32,380 nt of DNA from an uncultured Lachnospiraceae bacterium. GTDB taxonomy: Bacteria; Bacillota; Clostridia; Lachnospirales; Lachnospiraceae. Where the stretch lies: the NCBI GenBank assembly GCA_947243855.1, contig CAMXIK010000033.1, positions 1 to 32,380 of the forward strand, read 5' to 3'. The notes below the pieces were generated by a model, which saw only the letters and a program-made list of their open reading frames with translations, was not told the origin of the DNA and did not search any database. Of the stretch, positions 7,329-15,348 are shown one piece after another. Made by a program: the position numbers and the translations under genes. Positions within the stretch are counted from its first letter, which is position 1; every line of letters begins with the position of its first letter.

Positions 7329-8612
7329 ACTGAGCGGAATAAGAAGCGTTACGCACAGCCCTTTTTCATTCCAGACAGACAGCTCTCCGCCCATTTTATC
7401 CATAAGTATCCTTGCGATATACAAACCCAAACCGCTGCCCTCTTTGTCTCCCTGTTCCTTTCCGCGGTAGAATTTGCCTGTGATAAGCGCGATCTCGTCT
7501 TCGGGAACGCCCGGGCCGCTGTCGCTGACCGCCACCTCAAGAAAGCTCTCGTCAAGACGGAAAGAAATGTCTATGGGAGTACCTGCGTATTTGTAAGAAT
7601 TGGATATGATATTGCCAATCACCTGCGCCAAACGCAGCTTGTCCATATGCACAATGACCTGCGGTATTTCGGATATACGCACAAGCCCTCTGTCATCGTA
7701 CTCGGAGACGATCTGCGCTATCACAGCGGCATTTTCGTCCGCGCATTTTACCTTGAACTCACCTAAGTCCTCCAAAGTGGAAGAAAACAGGTCGCCTACA
7801 AGCAGCGCTATTTCATCCGCCCTTTTATAGACGTTATTCATCTTCGCGATCATATCTTCCGTGACGGTTATTTCTTTTCCCTCATTCTGGGAGAATACCG
7901 CCGCCATCAGCTCAGATGTGGACTTAATACCCGTTACTGGCGTTTTCAGGTCGTGGGAGAGCGACGCGATAAGCTCACGCTCTTTTTTCTGCAAGGAAAG
8001 CTCCCTTGCTCTGGACGCTTTCAGCTCCTCCCGCATGATATCAAAGCTCTCCGAAAAAGCGCCGAATAGATTGCCCTGATCCATTTCAAGAGGCCGGTCA
8101 AGGTCGCCTGCCGCCACATAAGACGCAAAAGCTTTCATCTTAGCAAACGGGAGCAGGATCGTTTTGCGGATATATGCCCCGAAAGCCGCTGCCGCACCGA
8201 TCAGGAGAAAACCGCATACACAGTAAACAGCGATGATGTTTGTGCGCAGACGATCGAAACGCTTCTTGCTGTCAGTAAGTACGACGCTGCCTGTTATCTG
8301 ATTATTTTCTATGATATAGGTATAGGGATAACGCTTCTGCATAGCCGTCGTGGCGGTTATTGCCTCCGAAACGTCGGAACGGTTATCATAAATAACATTC
8401 CCGTTTCTATCAAGTATCACATATTCCCGTTCCGAAGCTGCGTTTTCAGGCGGCATATCATATAGAACCATCTGATGCGCAATCTCGTTGAGCAAAAGCA
8501 CGTCATCATTATTTTGTGAAAAATCATCTGTGCCTGTAAACTTCACAACAGCAAACAGCCCTGCAGCAAGCAGCAGGACAAGAAGAGCCATAAATTTGTA
8601 ATATCCTTTCAT
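7326..8612 (-). CDS. Sensor histidine kinase of the envelope-response cassette
   Basis: The 428-residue kinase has two membrane segments (about 7-24 and 125-147) flanking an extracytoplasmic sensor of about 100 residues, then a HAMP-like linker. A HisKA domain follows with H220 in ASLSHDLKTPV. The HATPase domain carries the N-box NIISNSYKYAG, the G1 box DSGPGVPEDE and the G2 box GSGLGLYIA. I chose the ATG at 8612, giving a 4-nt overlap with the response regulator gene, over an upstream in-frame start inside that gene. The kinase probably autophosphorylates on H220 and passes phosphate to the upstream-encoded regulator. The signal is unknown; the ABC/hydrolase neighbours suggest cell-envelope stress or peptide antibiotics. 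Confidence 0.92.
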   Translation of the reverse strand: MKGYYKFMALLVLLLAAGLFAVVKFTGTDDFSQNNDDVLLLNEIAHQMVLYDMPPENAASEREYVILDRNGNVIYDNRSDVSEAITATTAMQKRYPYTYIIENNQITGSVVLTDSKKRFDRLRTNIIAVYCVCGFLLIGAAAAFGAYIRKTILLPFAKMKAFASYVAAGDLDRPLEMDQGNLFGAFSESFDIMREELKASRARELSLQKKERELIASLSHDLKTPVTGIKSTSELMAAVFSQNEGKEITVTEDMIAKMNNVYKRADEIALLVGDLFSSTLEDLGEFKVKCADENAAVIAQIVSEYDDRGLVRISEIPQVIVHMDKLRLAQVIGNIISNSYKYAGTPIDISFRLDESFLEVAVSDSGPGVPEDEIALITGKFYRGKEQGDKEGSGLGLYIARILMDKMGGELSVWNEKGLCVTLLIPLS

Positions 8613-9340
8613 AGCGCTGTCTCTTCCATCATGTAGCCCACACCCCATACGGTTTTTATAAGCTGCGGTTCTTTGGGATCAGCTTCGGTCTTTTCACGCA
8701 GATGCCGGATATGTACGGCAATCGTACCCTCGTTGATGTAGGCGTCCTCCCACACATCTCTGAGCAGATCGTCCTTTGAAACAACCTTGCCCCTGTTTGT
8801 GTAAAGATAATACAGCAGCTTGTATTCCAGCGCTTTGAGGGTAATCTCCCTGCCGTCTGCAATGATCTTGTGCATATTTGTGTTAAGGTACACTTCCCCT
8901 GTCAGTTTCAAAAGACCGTCCTCATTGTGCTGAAAATTCTGGACAGCATGCGTATGATCCCGTGTCTTGTCGTATCTTGAAACGGCAGCTTTCACCTTGG
9001 CAAGCAGAACACTGAGCGTATAGGGCTTTTTGATATAATCATCGCCCCCTATGTTCAAAGCGATCAGCACATCATCATCGCTTGTCCGGGCACTTATAAA
9101 AAAGATCGGCAGATCATAGTTTTCCCGTATCTTCCTGCAGAGATCGAAGCCTGATGTTTCGCCAAGATTGATGTCAAGCAGGAGCAGTGAAACATCGTGT
9201 GTTTCAAGAAACGCTGCCGCATCGGCATAGCTTGTTACATAGGAAGTTTTTACGCCGAACATATTGAAATATTCGGAAGTAGCCGTGGCTGTCATCTCAT
9301 CATCATCTATCATCAGGACTTTATAGCCTTCCAAATCCAT
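8609..9340 (-). CDS. OmpR/PhoB-family response regulator
   Basis: This 243-residue protein has a receiver domain with the acidic pocket D12-D13-D14, phosphoacceptor D56 in LLLLDINLG, and the YIKKPY switch lysine near residue 105. A C-terminal winged helix carries the family signature LEYKLLYYLYTNRGKVVSKDDLL and ends in the HIRHLREK and TVWGVGYM segments. The gene overlaps the kinase gene by 4 nt, so they form a cognate pair. A strong promoter lies upstream, and the likely DNA target is the 11-bp-spaced repeat array before the ABC transporter genes downstream. Confidence 0.94.
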   Translation of the reverse strand: MDLEGYKVLMIDDDEMTATATSEYFNMFGVKTSYVTSYADAAAFLETHDVSLLLLDINLGETSGFDLCRKIRENYDLPIFFISARTSDDDVLIALNIGGDDYIKKPYTLSVLLAKVKAAVSRYDKTRDHTHAVQNFQHNEDGLLKLTGEVYLNTNMHKIIADGREITLKALEYKLLYYLYTNRGKVVSKDDLLRDVWEDAYINEGTIAVHIRHLREKTEADPKEPQLIKTVWGVGYMMEETAL

Positions 9341-9388
9341 AACTCATCTCACTCGCTTATCCTATTTGTTGTTTCAATATCATTCTTT

Positions 9389-9417
9389 TATATACCAAAC
9401 CTTGCTTCAAAAGTCAA
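9389..9417 (-). promoter_or_regulatory. Sigma-A-type promoter for the two-component genes
   Basis: On the minus strand TTGACT (9417-9412) and TATATA (9394-9389) are 17 bp apart, with a TG extended -10 just before the latter. The predicted start, about 9382, leaves a 40-nt leader before the response regulator ATG. It also marks the operon boundary after the transglutaminase gene. No clear terminator is visible between the two. Confidence 0.65.
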
Positions 9418-9432
9418 TGATAGGGTATTTCC

Positions 9433-11685
9433 TCACATCATATAAACCTTAACCCAGTAAACCCAATACCTTCTCCCCTTCTTTTTGCGCAAAATCTGCA
9501 TCAACTCCGCTCTTCGTCCTAAGCATTCTTCAAACTCGCCTTCCCCAGCCTCACGCGTCCCATACAGAATACTTTCATAGGTTTCAATAAATTCAGTCGG
9601 TATGTCCGCTCCGCCGCCGTCTTCCCTGATACGCTCCACCAGCTCTTGATAGGTTTCCGACGGCTCTCTTTCATACCCAAGCATCGACAAAATCTGTAGA
9701 TTCCGCAGCACGGCCCGCTTGTATTTTTCGCCCAGACTCCTTCGCCTATCGCGATATTTCTCACTCATCTTTTCTATGACAAAGAAGAGAACTCCCATGA
9801 CCAAAATAAGCGCCGTGCCGATCAATAGATAGCTGATCACTTTTCTCAGTTCCTTGAGCTTTTCCTGTTCTTCCTCCCTTTGCTCCTCAAAAGTTTCCGC
9901 ATCCTCTAAGCCGTCTTCTTCTGCTTCCGGCTCCTGTGTCTGAGAAATCCTGTCTTTTTGGTCCGTTTTTTCATCCTCCGCCAGATACCGTCTTACTCCA
10001 TAGCCCGGCGTCGGCTCAAAAGGAATCCAGCCCCTGCCCTCAAAATACACCTCCGGCCACGCATGCGCCATACTGGAATAAACCTCCGTCTCGCTCGCGT
10101 TCCCCATCGGAATACAAAAACCCTGTACATATCTGGCCGGGAATCCCTCTGCCCTTGCAAGCAGCACGAACGCAGTCGCATAGTACGTACAAAATCCTTC
10201 TGGATTTTCAATCAAAAAATACGCAAGGAAACCCTGTTCATCCGTTACTTCCTTGGGCAGCCCTCCGGGATTCGTATTGTATTTCATATTTGCCAAAGCC
10301 TCTTCTATACAAAACAGCCTGTCTACGCCGTCCTCTGCATCTTTCGTGACAGCCGCAATCCAATCCAGCAATTCAGGGGTTAGCGCCGTCTCTTTCAGAT
10401 ACCGTCCCCGTATGGTTTCCCGGTATGCGCGAAGCTCCTCAAAGGTTATTTCGTCTTCCGTATACCGCCTTACCGTGCTTTTCCATAAACCTTCCGTTTC
10501 CGCTATATCGCTTTGCAGAAACTCCCGCATTGCCTCTCTTCCCATATTCATCCGGCAGTATTGAAACGTATATTCCGTGCCATACTCCGCCTTTTTGTCA
10601 AACACAAAGTCCGCACCTCTTTGCCGATAGCTTACTCTTGTCTTTATATTCCATGTCTTGGATGGCGCCAAAAGATAATCGGTACGGAAATGCCGATATC
10701 CTGATTTCACCCGAATACTATGATAAAGAATCGGATGTTCCGGGCCGCTTTGCTCATATTCCTCCAGCGCATACACCGTTTCTATCGTGTCAAACAGCCT
10801 TTCCTTGGCCTCTTCTTCATTTGTGCTTCTCCACTCCCGCCCGTCAAAGGAATCATAAATCTTTCCGGCAAGATACAAAGGCTGTTTCCTTCCCGGTGAA
10901 GTCTCAATCACCATAATATTTTTATTATCCGCCGCAATATTGGAAAAGAGCGCCGCATGTTCAGAAAAGCCACTAATTACGCCATCCAGATCTTCATCAT
11001 TTCGGTTTACATAATTCTCAACATAAATGGAAATTTTTTCTTCCGCTCGCAGATACAGATTGACAAGCCACTGCCAGCTATACGGGGTTTCCGGCGCCGG
11101 CATCAAGCAGAGAATGCAAAAATACAATGCCAGAAACGGCGTTACCCAAACCAAATATGCGTGTAAATCTTCCCTTTTGTTTTTTCTGCTGGCAATCCGA
11201 ACGCACTCTGTCAGTGTCATCACCGCATACAGCAGCATAAGCGCAACTCCCGTTTTTGGCACATGGCGCTTTTCAAACAACAAATAGAGCAATACTACGC
11301 ACATCATATCCGTGAACAATCGTTTCAAAAAGAAATATTTTTCAAACAGAAGATGCAGACCACAGACAGCAATTGCCAAAACAAAGACCCATAAAAAACT
11401 GTTTTCCGCAAAAATCCATTCCGTAACGTTTTCTCCGCCTATCGCGCCGAACAATACGGCAAGAAACAAAACAATAGATAGAAGTGCATAAACCCTCTGC
11501 CTCGCATTCAGTTTTTTGACGACCAAAAACAAGCCGATCGTCAAAAACAATACCGCAAAATGCTTTCCCGTCACGCCGGACATTCCAAAAAAATGGGAAC
11601 ACAACAAAATAGCTGCGCTTGCCAATACGCTCACACGAAACAGCCGATAGAGCCAATCAAGTAACGTCTCATTGCTTTTATTCAT
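9433..11685 (-). CDS. Membrane transglutaminase-like protein (TgpA-type, DUF4129-like tail)
   Basis: This protein of about 750 residues has six or so N-terminal membrane segments (residues 15-200), then a transglutaminase-like core with C499 (PEGFCTYYATAF), H541 (MAHAWPEVYF) and an acidic third residue E557 (IPFEPTPGYG). An acidic linker (about 570-610), a further membrane segment (616-636) and a cytoplasmic C-terminal helical tail follow. The third triad residue is usually Asp; Glu at this place is seen in some bacterial relatives. The ATG at 11685 overlaps the DUF58 stop in a TGATG arrangement with GAGGAG upstream; a GTG one codon earlier is also possible. With MoxR and DUF58 before it, this forms a common trio whose biochemical role is poorly known but probably involves cell-envelope proteins. 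Confidence 0.88.
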   Translation of the reverse strand: MNKSNETLLDWLYRLFRVSVLASAAILLCSHFFGMSGVTGKHFAVLFLTIGLFLVVKKLNARQRVYALLSIVLFLAVLFGAIGGENVTEWIFAENSFLWVFVLAIAVCGLHLLFEKYFFLKRLFTDMMCVVLLYLLFEKRHVPKTGVALMLLYAVMTLTECVRIASRKNKREDLHAYLVWVTPFLALYFCILCLMPAPETPYSWQWLVNLYLRAEEKISIYVENYVNRNDEDLDGVISGFSEHAALFSNIAADNKNIMVIETSPGRKQPLYLAGKIYDSFDGREWRSTNEEEAKERLFDTIETVYALEEYEQSGPEHPILYHSIRVKSGYRHFRTDYLLAPSKTWNIKTRVSYRQRGADFVFDKKAEYGTEYTFQYCRMNMGREAMREFLQSDIAETEGLWKSTVRRYTEDEITFEELRAYRETIRGRYLKETALTPELLDWIAAVTKDAEDGVDRLFCIEEALANMKYNTNPGGLPKEVTDEQGFLAYFLIENPEGFCTYYATAFVLLARAEGFPARYVQGFCIPMGNASETEVYSSMAHAWPEVYFEGRGWIPFEPTPGYGVRRYLAEDEKTDQKDRISQTQEPEAEEDGLEDAETFEEQREEEQEKLKELRKVISYLLIGTALILVMGVLFFVIEKMSEKYRDRRRSLGEKYKRAVLRNLQILSMLGYEREPSETYQELVERIREDGGGADIPTEFIETYESILYGTREAGEGEFEECLGRRAELMQILRKKKGRRYWVYWVKVYMM

Positions 11686-12851
11686 CACAGTATCTCCTCA
11701 AGCCTATCCTGCGGCGTGATTGCAATGATCCGCCTGTTTGCGTCGCTCATTGCACGAAAATCATCGATATTCTCTTCGGTAATCACATAAAAAACGGTAA
11801 TTACCCCATTTTCGGAAATCTGCTTTGTCATTTCCAGAATTTCTATCTCTATTTTTTGCAGCACAAAGAAAACCACATGCTGATTCAGTACCGTCCCACT
11901 GCTGAGAATATGGCGGATTCTGCCTTTCGTATCGTCCGCTTGATCAAACTCTAATTCCTTGGTCAGTTCATAAAAATCCCCAAACTCTCCCACCCCGCGT
12001 AAGCGGTTCTGCCCAAACTTGTCCTTGCCGCTAACTATCGTAACCGGTATACTTTTTTCAGAAAGGAAAAAGGCTAATGACAATACGGTTTCCAGCAGGC
12101 GGTTTTCCAACGGGAGATAAATTTGGGGCTTTTCATCATATCTGCACGTATCAAAAAATAGAAGCGCTCCCTCCTTTTCCTCTCCGATCAGTCTTCTTGA
12201 CATAAGCTTCTGCTCTCTGGCCGTCGCCTTCCAGTGAATCTGTTTCAACGAGTCCCCGCGAACGTACTCCCTTGTAACAACATCGAGTTCCGCAGCCTGA
12301 TTTAATACTTCTCTCAACACCATGGCGCTGATATCCGAAACGCTCTTAAGCTCATGAATTTTGATCAATTTAGGCGCCACAATCACCTTTTTTGTTTCCT
12401 TGACCTCACACCGTATCCGAAACAGCCTGAGGAAATCCGATATGGTAACTTCCTTGATGCCAACCTCATACTCTCCCCTGTATCTGCATACAAAAGAAGT
12501 TTCATATCTGTACCTTTCACCCGGCAGCAGCTCATATTCCATGTTGTCCGGTACTTCTTCCACATAAGAAAAATCGGAAAAGAAGGAAATCCCGATTGCC
12601 GAAAATGCAAATTTGTCTTCATTTTGCAAAATAAAATAGTAGGGCACTGATTGACCGCTCACAATGTTTCTGCTCCCGATCTCCTGATAGACCTTATAGC
12701 GGTACCATACGCAGACGATATAAAAAAGCGAGAGCATCGGCAGTAACGTAAGCGCAAAAAAGATACCGTAGCTTACCGTTCCCCCGTAAAAGCTGATCGC
12801 CGCTAAAGACAAAAGCCAAGAAACCCCCAAAACAGCCCTTCGTTTTCTCAT
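11685..12851 (-). CDS. DUF58 domain-containing membrane protein
   Basis: The 388-residue protein begins with two membrane segments (about 7-27 and 29-48), continues with a beta-rich part, and carries the DUF58 signature YVRGDSLKQIHWKATAR (196-212). It ends in a vWA-like fold with LLFFDTC and later VVFFVLQ strands. DUF58 proteins are encoded next to MoxR AAA+ ATPases and transglutaminases and are thought to be their membrane-bound partners. The gene lies 24 bp after the moxR gene and overlaps the transglutaminase start. The molecular function is not established. Confidence 0.9.
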   Translation of the reverse strand: MRKRRAVLGVSWLLSLAAISFYGGTVSYGIFFALTLLPMLSLFYIVCVWYRYKVYQEIGSRNIVSGQSVPYYFILQNEDKFAFSAIGISFFSDFSYVEEVPDNMEYELLPGERYRYETSFVCRYRGEYEVGIKEVTISDFLRLFRIRCEVKETKKVIVAPKLIKIHELKSVSDISAMVLREVLNQAAELDVVTREYVRGDSLKQIHWKATAREQKLMSRRLIGEEKEGALLFFDTCRYDEKPQIYLPLENRLLETVLSLAFFLSEKSIPVTIVSGKDKFGQNRLRGVGEFGDFYELTKELEFDQADDTKGRIRHILSSGTVLNQHVVFFVLQKIEIEILEMTKQISENGVITVFYVITEENIDDFRAMSDANRRIIAITPQDRLEEIL

Positions 12852-12875
12852 ACAAAAAGCTTTCTCCTTTCCCAG

Positions 12876-13808
12876 TTACGTAGGTATCCTAGCTTTGATA
12901 ATCAAACTGTTTAAAATCTTCGCCGCGTCTTCCTTTTCCATTTCCGCCTTTGACGACAAACTCAATCTGTGAAGCAAAACCTCCATGGCTATGGCTTTCA
13001 CGTCGTCCGGTTTCACATAATCCCTGCCGGCTAAGAAAGCTTTTGCCTGAGACGCCCTGACAAGCGCCAGCATTGCCCGCGGGCTGGCTCCGACCACAAA
13101 CCTTTTTTCTTCTCTTGTCAGATTTACCATATCCTCGATATAGCCGAGCACGGTATCCTTTACAACCACCTCGGCCACTTTTTTCTTGATTTCCTCCACG
13201 CATTCCGCGCTACACGCAGGGCTTATCTTTGAAACCTCTTTCCCAGCAAGGAAATCTGATGCCATCTTCATTTCCTGCTCCCTATCCGGGTAACCAATGG
13301 ACAATTTCATCATAAATCTGTCCATCTGGGCCTCCGGCAGCGGATATGTCCCCAGATACTCTACCGGATTCTGCGTCGCAATTACCATAAAAGGCTGTTT
13401 TAACGGATATACCATTCCATCGACCGTCACCTGATTCTCCGACATTGCTTCCAACAGGCTCGCCTGCGTTTTCGGCGAAGTTCTGTTGATTTCGTCCGCC
13501 AAAAGAATCTGATTCATCACCGCTCCCGCCCGATACTCAAACTCTCCGGTTTTCCTATTATAAACAGAGATTCCCACTACGTCTCCTGGCAGCGTATCGG
13601 GCGTAAACTGAATTCTGCCGAAACTGCATGTAATCACCTGCGCAAAGCACTTCGCCAACGTAGTTTTCCCAATACCCGGCACGTCTTCCAGCAACACATG
13701 CCCGCCTGCTAAAAGGCAGATCAGCATATTTTCCACTACGCCTTCCTTTCCCACAAAAAAATTGTTGATCGAATTCTTGATCTCGTTTACTTTTTCGTAC
13801 TGCCACAT
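12876..13808 (-). CDS. MoxR-family AAA+ ATPase
   Basis: This 310-residue ATPase shows Walker A EDVPGIGKT (41-49), Walker B ILLADEIN (101-108), the sensor segment ATQNPVEYLGTYPLPEAQMDRF and an arginine-finger region, with a C-terminal lid ending in VLLHRLSLSSKAE. MoxR proteins act as chaperone-like ATPases that help assemble or activate partner proteins, here most likely the DUF58 and transglutaminase products encoded next. Its start codon lies 18 bp after the stop of the AlbA_2-domain gene, so readthrough from that gene's promoter is likely. Confidence 0.93.
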   Translation of the reverse strand: MWQYEKVNEIKNSINNFFVGKEGVVENMLICLLAGGHVLLEDVPGIGKTTLAKCFAQVITCSFGRIQFTPDTLPGDVVGISVYNRKTGEFEYRAGAVMNQILLADEINRTSPKTQASLLEAMSENQVTVDGMVYPLKQPFMVIATQNPVEYLGTYPLPEAQMDRFMMKLSIGYPDREQEMKMASDFLAGKEVSKISPACSAECVEEIKKKVAEVVVKDTVLGYIEDMVNLTREEKRFVVGASPRAMLALVRASQAKAFLAGRDYVKPDDVKAIAMEVLLHRLSLSSKAEMEKEDAAKILNSLIIKARIPT

Positions 13809-13826
13809 AGATAACTTCCCCCATAT

Positions 13827-15269
13827 TTATAACACTTCCCATCTTCCTTTACGGCTTGTTCCCTTTCTCCTAATTATTTCATATTGTTTAAACTTTTGAA
13901 TATAATATTTTACTCTGCTCACTGACCATCCAAGTGTCTCAGCCAAACATGGATTGGTCATATCAGGGTGTTCTTTAATCAATTCTAATAATGCAATTTC
14001 ATCATCTGACAATTTCATTTGGTCTAATTGGTCTGATTGGTCTGATTGGTCTGATTGGTTAGTCTGACCATTCTGTCCAAAATCAAATGAAAACGTTTCA
14101 TTCAATGGTACAATAATTCTAAAAACATCGCTTTCAACAAATTTGGGCTCTTGCCCCGAATAGTATTGACTATATTTAAACAAATTTCGTACACCCGAAC
14201 CAAGCTGATCCGCATATCCTATATTTCTGAAAAAAGAAGCAATCGTCGGATTTTTAGGATTTGGTTCAAGATTATCTACCGTAATATATCCTTCACTTGC
14301 TGCACGATTTGCATTTTCCACATACATCCGTTCATTCTCAATCACAAACTTCGCTGTATAACTATTAGTAAATTCCCGATGCATGAGAACATTGCTAACC
14401 ATTTCTCTCAAAATCGTATTTCTAAGACTCTTATTGACTGTATCTTCCAAAAAGAATTTGTCTGGTAAATGCTTTTTCCCGAACTCCATAAGCCGGTCAT
14501 AGCTTTCAATCAAATTGGTCTTTACCAATTCGCGGTCATCATACCTGTCTACATTCACCTTGCGAACAAGTGCATCTGTTACATAAGCCGGGGCTACATT
14601 AAAAATAACATCATCTTTTCCCAAAAGCATAATGGCTGCAAGATTGTATCCTTCTTCCCCCGTTGCAATATCCCGTCCATATAGTCCGGCACTCTTTAAC
14701 AGTTCTTTATCATCCATAGTGGTCCAAGGATGTACTCCGCCTGCATGATTTTGTGCCATGATTCTGACCTTCGGCAATAAATCCAACCGTAAGTCATCTT
14801 GTTTTGCATATGGATATATCTTCTTTTCAGTAAAAATGTTCTGTTTGCGAATATACATTTGCGCAATCGCCCCAGTAGCTGTTACCTGTACATCTGCATC
14901 GTCCACCCGATCATAAATTATCTTTTTGTAACTGTGCACCTCTGCGCTTGGCGGAACGTGAACATGAATAATCGTATTTTTTTCACCATATTCAATAATT
15001 TCCGGCACCAAATATACAGTAGGGGAAAATAATCTCGGATTACTCACCACCTTAATAAAATTCCTAACCATATTGGGTACTGCCTTTATAGGTACACCAG
15101 ATACCGAACCATCATCCAATACACCTAAAAATATATCTCCACCAAAACGATTTAAAAAGGAGCATACCGTTTCATAGGTATCTGATTCAATTCCATTCCC
15201 ACAACGCTTAAATTCAACCGCTGCAGTTTCTCCTATCGTTAGAAGGGATTGTACTGTGGCTAAATCCAT
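13827..15269 (-). CDS. AlbA_2 (Schlafen-type) and ATPase-like domain transcriptional regulator
   Basis: This 480-residue protein has an N-terminal AlbA_2/Schlafen-like domain with AAVEFKRC near residue 20 and FGGDIFLGVLDDG. A middle part resembles the HATPase_c_4 group (LREMVSNVLMHREF, then GSGVRNLFKY), followed by a Gln/Asp/Ser-rich linker. The C-terminal winged helix contains ALLELIKEHPDMTN and ETLGWSVSRVKYYIQKF. Proteins of this layout (COG2865) are annotated as predicted transcriptional regulators and are common in accessory DNA; the ligand and target are unknown. The ATG at 15269 has GAAAGGAG 8 nt upstream, better than a GTG six codons earlier that lies within that SD region. The gene is clearly more AT-rich than its neighbours and has its own promoter, which suggests insertion between older genes. 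Confidence 0.85.
   Translation of the reverse strand: MDLATVQSLLTIGETAAVEFKRCGNGIESDTYETVCSFLNRFGGDIFLGVLDDGSVSGVPIKAVPNMVRNFIKVVSNPRLFSPTVYLVPEIIEYGEKNTIIHVHVPPSAEVHSYKKIIYDRVDDADVQVTATGAIAQMYIRKQNIFTEKKIYPYAKQDDLRLDLLPKVRIMAQNHAGGVHPWTTMDDKELLKSAGLYGRDIATGEEGYNLAAIMLLGKDDVIFNVAPAYVTDALVRKVNVDRYDDRELVKTNLIESYDRLMEFGKKHLPDKFFLEDTVNKSLRNTILREMVSNVLMHREFTNSYTAKFVIENERMYVENANRAASEGYITVDNLEPNPKNPTIASFFRNIGYADQLGSGVRNLFKYSQYYSGQEPKFVESDVFRIIVPLNETFSFDFGQNGQTNQSDQSDQSDQLDQMKLSDDEIALLELIKEHPDMTNPCLAETLGWSVSRVKYYIQKFKQYEIIRRKGTSRKGRWEVL
14021..14056. repeat. Four 9-nt tandem units (GGTCTRATT) in the regulator linker
   Basis: Units at 14021-14029, 14030-14038, 14039-14047 and 14048-14056 read GGTCTAATT once and GGTCTGATT three times. 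They encode a repeated Asp-Gln-Ser-type tripeptide between the ATPase-like domain and the winged helix. Because the unit is 9 nt, gain or loss changes linker length by three residues without breaking the frame. Confidence 0.85.
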
Positions 15270-15320
15270 ATTGTAAACTCCTTTCACAAACCTTTCAACT
15301 TACACATTTATTCCTAATTA

Positions 15321-15348
15321 ATTATAACACATTGGGAACAAACGCTAA
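15321..15348 (-). promoter_or_regulatory. Probable promoter of the AlbA_2 regulator gene
   Basis: A perfect TATAAT lies on the minus strand at 15326-15321. The matching -35 position, about 16-17 bp upstream, is weak (TTAGCG/GTTAGC) and overlaps the stop codon of the preceding gene. The 75-bp gap before the regulator is much more AT-rich than the flanking genes. Confidence 0.5.
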
